Shown here: piece after piece, positions 23,101 to 32,773 of the stretch | Layout of the letters: every line of letters starts with the position of its first letter | Position numbering within the stretch: position 1 is the first letter of the stretch | From: Closterium sp. Naga37s-1 | Lineage: Eukaryota; Streptophyta; Zygnematophyceae; Desmidiales; Closteriaceae | Reading direction: 5' to 3' | Assembly: GCA_947471745.1 (NCBI GenBank) | Contig: CANJKZ010000822.1 | Location: 715,001-779,000 of the forward strand | DNA: 64,000 nt | Made by a program: the position numbers and the translations under genes | The notes under the pieces: model-generated | The model's input: the letters and a program-made list of their open reading frames with translations, nothing else | Told to the model about the DNA's origin: nothing | Databases searched by the model: none

Positions 23101-25948
23101 CTCCCACCCACCCACCCACGCACCTCATATCGCCCCTCGTGACCACACCTCCCTGCAGGCAATGCGGCCATGGCAGCCCATAACTACGAAGAGGCATTAT
23201 CTCTTTACTCCAAGGCAATCGCTCTCTGTGGTGGCTCTCCTTTCTCCCACCCACCCACCCACGCACCTCATATCGCCCCTCGTGACCACACCTCCCTGCA
23301 GGCAATGCGGCCATGGCAGCCCATAACTACGAAGAGGCATTGTCTCTCTACTCCAAAGCAATCGCCCTCTGTGGTGGCACCAACGCCATTTACTATGCCA
23401 ACAGGTATTCTCCCTTCCCTTCCCTTCCCTTCCCTTCCCTTCCCTTCCCTTCCCTTCCCTTCCCTTCCCTTTCCTTCCGTTCCCTTCCCTTGTCTTGTAA
23501 ATCAAATCAATAAGTCTTATCTCTCTACTCCAAAGCAATCCCCCTCTGTGTTGGCACCACCAACGCCATTTACTATGCCAACAGGTACTCTCCCTTCCTT
23601 TCCTCTCGCGTTTGATTGGACCCAAAAGGCACTCTCATGCCACTCCAACGAAATTGCTTTCCATAGTTGTATGAATGCCATTTACAACGCCAGCATGTGC
23701 CCTCCCTTCTCTCTTATCTCTTTCGAGTTAGCTTGAAATGAAAAGTTCAGAGGATGTTTCAAAGATTTCTCGTTCGCTGTTTTGCTGTTTGCTGATTGCA
23801 GGGCAGCAGCGCAGCACCAGCTGGGAAACTACATGGAAGCTGCGGCGGACAGCAGGAGGGCGGTAGCAGTAGACCCGAGGTACAGCAAGGCGTACAGCCG
23901 GCTGGGGCATGCGTGCATGGCGCTGGGTCGGCACCACGAGGCGATTGAAGAGGGCTTTAAGAAAGGTGCGAGTGCTTGTGGGAGTGGGAGATTGCAGGAG
24001 TGGGGCTTCAGGAAAGGTGTATGCGCTGGAGACCATTTTGTTCCATTTAGTTATTTATTTCTGCTCCTCTGTGATTCAGGTATCCAGATTTGCTTGTGCA
24101 CCCACATTCTACTTCTCCTCCCCCCCCCCCCTGTCCACATTGCAGCACTGGAGCTAGATCCTTCCAATGCAGCTCACAAGGAGAACCTCAAGGTGAGCTC
24201 AGAAATTCCACTTTTAACATTCTCCTTGTGCTGACATATTGCAAGGCTCCTCAGATAAATCTTCAGCACGATTCCTGCAATGCAAAGCCCAGGGAGAACT
24301 TAACGGCGAGAAATCTAGCTTCTGAGATTCTTCTTGTGCCGACGATTTGTGAGGCCCCTCAGAACTCTGCAGTGCGACTCCTCCAATTCAGCGCACAAGG
24401 AGAACCGCAGAGTGAGCTCACCAATCCAGTTTTGGAGTTTATTCTCTAGGAATTTTCCTTGTGCTGACAATTTTTTAGGCTCCTCAGAACTCTGTACCGC
24501 GATCCCTCCAATGCAGCGCACGAGGAGAACCCCAAAGTGAGCCGTCCGGGTTAACCTTCGATTCTCAACTGCATTGCACAATTAAGCTGCTTACAGAACA
24601 AACAGCCTGCCTGCGATTGTCTTTTGAGTCGACTCAAAGGCCACTTACAGAACAAACAGCCTGCCTGCGATTGTCAACCGTTGGAGTCGCTATCTTGCCT
24701 CCCCCGACTTTCTGAATCACTCTCTCGCTCCCTTATGATTCGCCACCTCCTTCCCCCCACCTTCATGGTTCTTGCTGCCACTGCCCTTTCCATAATCTCG
24801 CTGCCACTGCAGGCAGCCAAGAGGAAGCTTGACGAGCAGAGGTGTGGCGCGTGCTGCTCCCATCATGTATGTCTGCTTACCCCAATCTTGATCATCCTGG
24901 ATCATGTATGCCTGGGCAGGACAAGATTGATCAACTTTGCTTCCCTCTGTTTGCTCAACCCAATCTTGATGCTTGACGATTTTCTTCCCTCCAACTTCCT
25001 TTTCTTTGCGTCCCTTTTGTGTGATCACTTTCTTGTTGGTGTTCCATTCCACAACCAGAGTGGAATCTTTCTGATTCTTTTCGTTGATGATTCTTTTCAT
25101 TGAAGCAATCAAATCCCTCCAATTTCCAATCTATCCATGATCTCAATGTGTTGAACAATCCAGGCCAAGATTCGCCCCTTGCAGTTTACGCTCTCATTCA
25201 TCAACCCATTGCTCTCATTCATCAACCCATTGCTCTCTACCACCGTGTAAAGTTTTCTTCACTCAAAATCCCCACTTCCCTTCCTCTGCAATTCGCCTCC
25301 CCACTTCCCCCCCTCCTCTTTGCATTCCCCCCTCACCCCACAGGATCTGCACCACCATCACCAGCACGAGCAGCGCACCGCAATTTCCCTGTTTATCCAA
25401 TCCCCTCCCATTCCCTCCCCTTCCCCCTCTCTTCCCCGGCCACCCCACCCCTCACCCCACAGGATCTCCACCATCATCACCAACACGAGCAGCACCAGCA
25501 TCAACACCGCCCCCACCCACCACACCACCACCACGCACCCCCTCCTCCCTTTGCCTTCCCCGGTGGGATGCAATTTGCGGGTTTCCCCATGCATGGAATG
25601 GGAATGCCTGGGATGGGAGTGCCTGGTATGGGTATACCTGGAATGGGTATGCCTGGTTCGGGTATGCCTGGTTCGGGTATGCCTGGTTCGGGTATGCCTG
25701 GTTCGGGTATGCCTGGTGTGGGTATGCCTGCCGGGGCTGGTTGGGGTGGTGCGTCAGGCTCCCATTCTTTCTCCCCAGATCAAGCGTCCGGCCAAGCAGC
25801 GTACAATATCTCGCTTGACAATCTCCCGCTTGATCCAAGCAACATCTCGGGTGTGTTGGGTGCAATTCAGAATCTAGTTGGGGGATTAAATGTTGTGCCG
25901 CCGCAGCAGCAGCAGCAGCAGCAGCAGCAGCCGCCGCCGCCTACATAG
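20174..25948 (+). CDS. SGT-type TPR co-chaperone (small glutamine-rich TPR protein), seven exons
   Basis: Exons 20174-20264, 21028-22062, 23302-23404, 23802-23965, 24146-24192, 24813-24866 and 25463-25948 join in phase to 659 residues. Residues 1-75 match the SGTA dimerisation domain (DSDALEVAADCLSEAFGV), which binds the GET/TRC pathway ubiquitin-like factor. Residues about 75-365 are a disordered Glu/Gly/Ala insert absent from usual 310-430-residue family members. Three TPRs follow from about 368, starting at LKAQGNAAM, with carboxylate-clamp Lys, Asn, Asn, Lys and Arg visible (GNAAM, NAIYYANR, YSKAYSR), predicting Hsp70/Hsp90 C-terminus binding. The C-terminus has a His-rich run, a Met/Gly/Pro repeat (GMGMPG...) and a terminal Gln run, as in the family. 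It is cytosolic and likely acts in tail-anchored protein targeting. Only the fifth copy of exon 3 continues into NAIYYANR. Confidence 0.88.
20265..20480 (+). repeat. Echo of SGT exon 1 donor edge, in 61-bp units
   Basis: The exon 1 end (TTCCTCCGCACAGGT) is echoed as CTCCGCACGGGTACTCGTAG in three copies. Units repeat every 61 bp, with palindromes at two junctions. Confidence 0.85.
20349..20427. repeat. Two TTTTGAG-TCGA-CTCAAAA palindromes in SGT intron 1
   Basis: Perfect 18-mers at 20349-20366 and 20410-20427, each exactly between consecutive copies of the 61-bp echo unit. Confidence 0.95.
20530..21020 (+). repeat. Echo copies of the SGT exon 2 acceptor edge
   Basis: Three copies before the real exon start at 21028 repeat the pyrimidine tract, the CAG and GACTCGGACGCCCTAGAGGT. 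They lie near 20545, 20715 and 20870. Two share the intronic tail ACAATTGTGA.ATAGATGT.CC. Confidence 0.88.
22060..22380 (+). repeat. GT-rich repeat and large imperfect palindrome in SGT intron 2
   Basis: 22063-22260 is GTGGTGTG-type repeat. 22260-22297 is a 38-bp inverted repeat (arms TGCAGGGTGTTTTTG) with core AGAATTTC, a degraded form of the AATT-core palindrome. It separates two copies of a ~95-bp segment containing GGCTGGGGGTGGGTGGCTGG. Confidence 0.85.
22540..22619. repeat. Two TTTTGAG-AATT-CTCAAAA palindromes in SGT intron 2
   Basis: Perfect 18-mers at 22540-22557 and 22602-22619, 62 bp apart, separating three copies of an exon 3 echo (GAGGCGTTATCTCTTGTCAAG). Confidence 0.95.
22730..23301 (+). 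repeat. 143-bp tandem array: four echo copies of SGT exon 3
   Basis: Copies start at 22730, 22873, 23016 and 23159, and the real exon at 23302 is the fifth. Each carries an acceptor (CCTGCAG), ~65 bp of exon coding NAAMAAHSYEEALSLYSKAI, and intron. They are nearly identical, so the array is young. 143 is not a multiple of three, so joining two copies would break the frame. Confidence 0.95.
23405..23700 (+). repeat. CCCTT microsatellite and 3' echoes of SGT exon 3
   Basis: About 23410-23475 is (TTCCC)n. 23521-23590 repeats the last ~70 bp of exon 3 with its donor, and 23635-23700 is a more diverged copy. Confidence 0.85.
24245..24545 (+). repeat. Echo copies of SGT exon 5
   Basis: Three diverged copies (about 24265-24310, 24365-24420, 24485-24540) repeat the 47-nt exon core CCTCCAATGCAGCGCAC.AGGAGAAC and its donor. 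None is in a frame that extends the protein. Confidence 0.85.
24622..24639. repeat. TTTTGAG-TCGA palindrome in SGT intron 5
   Basis: TTTTGAGTCGACTCAAAG, one terminal mismatch. It lies between two direct copies of CTTACAGAACAAACAGCCTG with its continuation (~32 bp). Confidence 0.9.
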
Positions 25949-27330
25949 TGATCTTGCAAGATTCATATGTTGTGTTTATGCGTTGTCTGGCAATTCAACG
26001 TTTACCGTACGTTACACTAGTCTGGCTGTTTGTTGCTGGAGCCGAAACGAGACAATTGAGCCCACAACGAAACGAATTGGCCCCAAAGAACGAGCATAAG
26101 CGTGTCCACCATCGTATGTGTTCTATGTTATAATGGGTTAGGGTGTGGAACATCTGGATTCTTTTTCATCTGGCCTCGGTAGAAATCTGCAGGCACTCCG
26201 CTAGTTCACCTTATTACACACTCCGCTTTATGTATCACACTCCCCTGGTGTATTAGAACAAATATCCGCGACAAAGCCACGTGAATTCCTCTGACTTGGG
26301 GCTCGAAAATGAAATCTGGGTTTTCTGGGTTTGAGGCGGTCAAAAGCGGTTACGGAAGACAGCTCTGTAACGGGCTCAGCTCTCTGCGGTGTTGCGGCGT
26401 TTGTCGGCTTTCCTGGGGAAACTGTTCGCTTGTCGAGATTCACAGCTGTCACCCGTCATTTTGCAACTTGCTGGGCCATTCGATTGGACGATTGGTTAAT
26501 TTGAATTCGGCCAGCTTTCAGGCTTTGATGGGGCAAACATCGTGAAACTTTGACCGCAACCAAAACAGTGCGGTGGGCAGATCCTGACTAACGAATGAAG
26601 CGTGCGGAGCTGCGTTCTGTACAGTACCCATCATCTAAGCGAATTTTTCAGCTGAACACGCCTGCTAGCAGACTTGTCGCTGCTTTCGCACACACTGGCA
26701 GCCGACACGAGCGTGGACTGACCACTGACGTAAAGTGGCATCTTCCGTTCGCAACTGGTTGGTTCGTAATGAGGACGAAACCTCCCTTCCCAGCCTGCCA
26801 CAGTTTTCCACGAGCTGCACTCATGTCCATGTGCACTGGGAGCTGTGCCACTCACCTACACTGGGGAGCTGTGCCATGCCACTCACCTACACATGTCAGC
26901 GACAAAAATCAAAGTCTGCCGTTCTGTAAAGGGAAATTATATGACCTGTCGCATTTAACCCCCTTTGGTCATATGGGTATCACCGATCGTCACACTACAG
27001 TTAGTATCCGTCTCAGTTAAGTCTGTTCTATGTTTCATTATTAAAACATTCTCCAATGCTCTTCCCCATGCCTCCTCGTTTGTCAACTCGCCACAGCACA
27101 CCATGCGTATTACGCAACGAAAAATTGAGCTGGTTACCCCTTGATCATAAGCTGTTGCAAACTTTCTCAATTTTCTCGCCGTCTTCTTTAGTCGGAACCT
27201 TCGTGAAACTAGGGGGACATTCATATACAACCAAAGTGAATTTTTTGGAGTATTTTTGCGCTTCATGACTCGCGAGCCTGCCACAACATGGCATGCTCTG
27301 ATGCGTCCCAGGCCCATGCATTACACTGGT
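25949..27330. other. Gene-poor spacer
   Basis: Downstream of SGT, of ordinary base composition. There are short frames only, with no exon-like segment, tRNA or element recognised. Confidence 0.45.
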
Positions 27331-29240
27331 TGATACAACATACCGTTACAAGACATTATATTGTCACAAAGGTATCTACCACCAAACAAGGTGTTTATGG
27401 TTAAGAAAACTGAAAGGGCATGCGAACCATACGTGTTTTAGTCCTCTCACCCGCAATCAGGCCTTGAATCATGTTCTAATTTGATGGCCACCTACAACAG
27501 TGCGACACAGACGGTGTGTCATATGGTTTCCAAGATAGGATAAAAATTACGAAAATAACTTGACATTTTCAATACATGTAAGGTTGAACAAAGAGGTCCA
27601 ATGACTTCCCCCGAGATGCGGTATGTGCTACGCGTGACAATTTAGGTCATTTTTTTAGGAGTATAAAAGAATAGATGTGCACTATTTCACCGTGAGTGCT
27701 ATTGTTCCACTTTTCCTCTTACGCCTCTTTTCTCCCCCACGAACTACGTTTAACCAATCCACAAAATCGATTCACAACATGGAATTTGATAATACAGTAA
27801 TTTCAATTGTAAAGCTACATGTTAATACAAAGAAACAAAATTCAAGCCTCTTGTAAAGTGACTCATTTATACAATGTTATAACATAAGAAATTTAGCTTT
27901 ACCAAAACTGGTATAATATAATTCTATATATCTAGGTTTGGATCGTTTTATCATAAAATTGCATTTTTGAAAAAAAAAATATTTGGTAATTAGTATATAT
28001 AACTTTAAGTTTTAAAATATAATAAATCATATTTATGTGTAGTCAAAAATATTCATAATACATATAGTTCATTCATCTTTTCTAATATATAGTTCATTCA
28101 TAATTCAAATATATACTTTATTAATATATATGAAAAAATATATCTCATCTTTATATATGCCAAGTTTCAACAAATAGAACTATCTTGAATCCCCCCTATC
28201 TATGAACACTTTCAATGGATAATATCAAATGTGAACATTAATCTTAATGTGGATAAATTTCAGTCAATTTTTTTCTAATCAATAAATGCCCAGTTTTTAT
28301 TCTTTCTTATGGGAGCTTCACTTCAATTTTGATGCGTTCCTGAATGCAACTTTGATTTATTTATAAGACTATTTCACTTGGCAGGATGTGCAATCTCTAT
28401 TTGAATATCACTATATATGTTGTTTGTTTTACTTTTGGCATGGGCGGGATGGAAGGGGAAGTAGGATGGGGCGCGATGGTAGCCGGAAAACATTGTACAT
28501 ACATTATGGAGTAACAATAGCCGATCAGTTCATGAAAGTAGTTGAAACTAATCAAACATAAGAAAACAATTAACACTATAAAGGTTGGAGATCTATGGAT
28601 TAAGGGTGTTTTAAAGTTGCGGTGTAGCTTCTTAAGAACAACGGCGTGACAAAAATGGTTGTGTGTGAAACTTGTCTCCAAATGGTGCACTCACCCTTCT
28701 CCTACACCATCTTTCTCGCTACACTGAATCGTGCGGAACTGGCTTGCAGACTTTGTTTGATTCGATTTGCCTAATTTAACCATACCGAAACGTGATCTAA
28801 CCACCTTGAACTGTGCTTTATCCATCTTGATTCCACTATACTGTAATCTTTTATGGTGAAAAACATGTGTAAATAGAACTGACCAATCGCTATTGGACAG
28901 CGCCAAGAGCACCCTCCCTTCGAGTTTATCAGAGTTAATTGCACGATCTGACAAATTTTTTATTTTGCTCAATCCTGTCGACCACTCTCGCACCGCGTTC
29001 TGGGATTTTAAACATTTCTCTATCCCTTGGACTCTACATGTGCTTTTGCGAAGAGAGCATATGGATTCTTTAAAAAAGATGGAGTGAATTTGCTGGACGT
29101 TTCATTATCTGGTCAGAGATGGTTTACCTTGAGTTGGAAAAATAAGTTGCACCCCACCTGACTCAAAACAAACTTAAATTCAGTCCGAAATAGATGTTAC
29201 TTTAAAATGAATCAACCTTAGAGACAATGTACTTTCTCGT
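27330..29240. other. AT-rich island without recognisable genes
   Basis: Composition changes to strongly AT-rich, most marked at 27,730-28,400, with long runs of A and T. There are no long frames and no recognisable mitochondrial or plastid gene, so an organelle insertion is not supported. It could be a decayed transposon. Confidence 0.5.
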
Positions 29241-29247
29241 ATTTAGG

Positions 29248-29572
29248 GTTGATCCCTCCCTGATTGGCGTCCAAGTTTCCTAAGGGGTTTAGTTTTTTAT
29301 GCGTTGCCTTAACAATTTTCAGTTACATCGCCTAGCGCTTTGTAGCGCTACCAAGCACTACCGAGTGTAATGTCCCAACAAAATGAGGTCGACGGTCGGT
29401 CGACGGAGCGTCGACCACCGTTGACCTGACCGGCGGGCAAAAAAACTAAAACCGTATTGAATAACATGCCATCCTAGAAAGGCATCAACCCTAAACACCA
29501 TGCGACAATGTGTTCAGGGTTGATGCCTCCCTTGGGTGGCATGTCATTCATAAAGGGTTTATTTTTGTTTGT
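29248..29572. mobile_element. Inverted-repeat element with TTTAGGG...CCCTAAA ends
   Basis: The left end reads AGGGTTGATCCCTCCCT... and TAGTTTTTT about 50 bp in. The right end (about 29438-29493) is its imperfect reverse complement ending in GGCATCAACCCT. This gives a ~246-bp body with terminal inverted repeats of about 54 bp. Immediately after, 29508-29572 holds a third, direct-orientation arm, so 29438-29572 also forms a ~65-bp-arm hairpin. It has no coding capacity and resembles a MITE. Bases just outside the body read TTT and AAA, making TTTAGGG/CCCTAAA ends. Confidence 0.65.
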
Positions 29573-31356
29573 CCCAGGCTGGGAGCTCCCTGGGCGGATT
29601 CATTTTTTCTGTTGATATATCCATAGAGAAATTAATTATTGCAATTGGATCGCTTCAGAGTCGTTCTCACTTTAAAACTTGGAATCAAAGGGATCAGAAA
29701 CCGTACAACCAGCTAACGAAGACTTACCAGACCATGATCGCGGGTGTAGAACAAGGGCAGTCCAAAGGATGGAGAAATATCGAAATACGTGAAATACGGT
29801 GCGAGGGCAGTCGACGGGATTGAGAAAAGTTTTTAAAACGTCGCGTAGCGCAATTATTTCAGTATATATTCTTTGTCAAACAAACAGCACGGAGGCACCA
29901 AGATTTACGATTTTAGCCAAACTCCCTATCTTCCAATGAAAGTTACGGGTAACGAACGACTAGAAAAGCCCTGATCGTCCGAGCTAAAATGATTCCATCA
30001 GTCCTGCCCGTTCCCTTCAGTGAGGAGCACCTCGGGCAGAACTCCTCCAAACATCGTTTCGGTAGCGTCTTCTCGAGAGGATTGATTTTGGACTGAAAGA
30101 CGACGGCTGTAACTACTACAGTCGCTGCATTAACCAGGAGTGACTAAGGGATCTGTCTCGAATTTTCGCTATTCAGCTGGCCAATTAGGAGCTGTCGTGA
30201 TTCGGCTCTGTCGAGATTTGTTGTTATTGGGTCTGGTCGAAATTCTCGACACGCAAACACGAAACGCAGAAGAGGAAGAAAAAAAACGCGGGCCAGGACA
30301 GCTGTACGGATGGCAACAACGCGGATTGACTTTAACAGAATTCTCAGTAGGACTGGCAAGCAATACAGAATGGAGTGAGATGAGTGGATGGAGAGGATGG
30401 GTAGAGAGAATGTACTGTAGAGGATGGAGAGAGTGTACTGTAGAGGATGGAGTGTTGCGGAGATGAGTGAGACAGGATGGGGAGGAAGCTTTTGTCGAAT
30501 CCCTATTTCGTTCGTAAGCCCCTCCAAAAGCGTGAGCATATGGTAGGCATGACGAGCATTATGGTGGTGGACTGGACGAGCCTCAGGCACTCGTGGCCCC
30601 GTTCTTCCCGCTTTGATCCCCCCATTCACTAGGAGCTGAAAGTCAAAGTTTACGCCATTGATTTTATGCTCGTTCGACCCTGCGTGACCCTCTTCTCAAA
30701 GAATGGCACTTTCATGAAGGGCATGGTTGTAACGCAGCGCAAACAATGGTGCTTCACGATAAACTACGACCTACTGTAGGCCCTCTGCTGTTCGTTACAC
30801 CGTCGTTCTCACCCTTCTCACCATCGCGCACACTGGCTACAGTGTTTGGACGTAGCAGGCTGGTGCGATAACTCGGTTGCGGGCGAAGTCGCACGAGGTG
30901 ACGAAACAAAGCCTTGGGAGGAAAAAAACCGTTAACGTTGAATAGCCGTCCCAACCGTTTTGAAAACGACAGTACCATTTTGTAAAGTTTGAAACCCTGA
31001 CTGACCGCCTTGGGTCAAATTGTCACTATAACGCCTTTGGTCCGTTGCGGCTACACTAGGCGTCCCGGTCAGTCTAACATATGCCAGTCTATCGAGAAAG
31101 AGGGTGTACACAGGTCCCCGCGGCCCTTGTTGTAGTAGCACCGTCTCCATGTCAAGTTGTCCCTCGAAATAGCTTCCACAATATGATGTATGAGCTACTA
31201 GGCCTAGTAAGAGCATTTGACGCGAAGTCTTGAGTTCTGTCGGGTTTTCAAATCGCAATGCGCGGCACCCCTGAGTTGATGTTTGAGCATTTCATGTGGC
31301 AAGCTGTTGGATAGCGGGGGGGACTCCCCCGAAACAAGCAGTGTCGCGACAAGCGA
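29573..31356. other. Spacer upstream of the WRKY gene
   Basis: No supported gene. It contains a short 24-bp-type duplication near 30400-30460 (GTACTGTAGAGGATGGAG). The part nearest 31357 presumably holds the WRKY promoter, but no element can be named. Confidence 0.4.
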
Positions 31357-32716
31357 ATGCCGCCCGGGGATTCACGCGGTAACAATGCGCGTATCAGCAG
31401 TTTCCAGGTTCTAGGGATGCGAGCACAGCGAACCCTCGTTGGATATTCTTGCGCAGAAACTAAATTCCTTAACAATATTGAGATCCCTAGTAATAGTGGT
31501 AATAGTTATGGTATTACTAGTTTCAGTGTCGCCGCATGCGCGCTAGTGGAACGGCTTGTAATGACAGATGATGCGGTTAACATGATGCCACGCGTGCCAG
31601 ATCAGGACACTCACGTGACGCCAGGTGCCGCCGCCGCCGCGGCTACAGCGCACGCCGCATTTAGCGGTGGGTTTTGCGGCGTACCTTCTAAAGATCCCTC
31701 ACCGGATAATGTATCTCCCCCAGCTAGCACAACGGGTCGCCCTGCATTGTTCACAGCACCCCAGGCGGCTAATATTCCACATTGGAACGTTGGGAGCATC
31801 ACCAGTTGTAGTAGTAATAGTACTAACGATACCTCCGTGTCGCCTTTAGTACCTTTTACCACAAATAATAGTAGTGGTAACCAGCTGATAGCTGCCAGCG
31901 GCTCGTTCGGCGTTGACCGGCGGCAGTCAGTGACGCCGCCGCCACTGCCACCGAATTGCGGCGCCGCCGGCGCAGATGGACGTCCCAGCGGCGTCCCCGT
32001 GCCGGCCGCAGCGAACGGATTCACAACGCCGCCAGGAGCGCCGCCGGGGGCGCCGCCGGGAGTGCCGGGGCTCGCCGCCCCACCTCTGTCCGCCGCTGCG
32101 GCGGCGGCTGCGCTCCGGAGGCGCATTCCCCAGGGGGCCCTGCCGGACGATGGGTACTGCTGGCTGAAATACGGGGAGAAGCGGCTTGCGCGCAGTGGAA
32201 ACTCGAAGATTAGGTGGGTGGATCCGGAAGATCCGGTGAATGGAAGAGTGGTGAGGTGACTTTCTTCAAGAGCATAAGAACAAATCCCGCTTAAATACTG
32301 AAGATCAAGGGGCGGTAGTGTGTGGATCAAAGAGGGTAGGAGGGGAGTGTGGGAAGGCGGATAGAGGAGGGTGGAATGGGGAGAGGAAGGGAGGAAGGAG
32401 GGAAGGTGATGGGGAGGGGAACGAAAAAGAAAGAACGGGGTGAGGGTGAATGTCTGGCCTCTCGAGACTTTTCTCTTGATCTGTCTTTGGATGCCTCTCC
32501 CCCTTCCCCCCCCCCCCCCCCCCCCTTACACCCCCCCCTTATCCCCCCCTTTACCCTCCCTAACCCCTTCCTTTCCCCCTCATTCCCCCCCATTCCCCCC
32601 ATCCCCCCACCTGCTACTTTCCCCAGGTCATACTTCAAGTGCGCTAGCTCAATGCTTCGAACGACATCAGCGGAGAGTTTGGGACCAGCAGCAGCAGCAG
32701 CAGCAGGTGCAGCAGA

Positions 32717-32773
<57 letters not shown>

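Noticed and set aside
27330-29240. Insertion of mitochondrial or plastid DNA
   Set aside because: AT-rich, but no recognisable organelle gene, tRNA or rRNA could be found in either strand.
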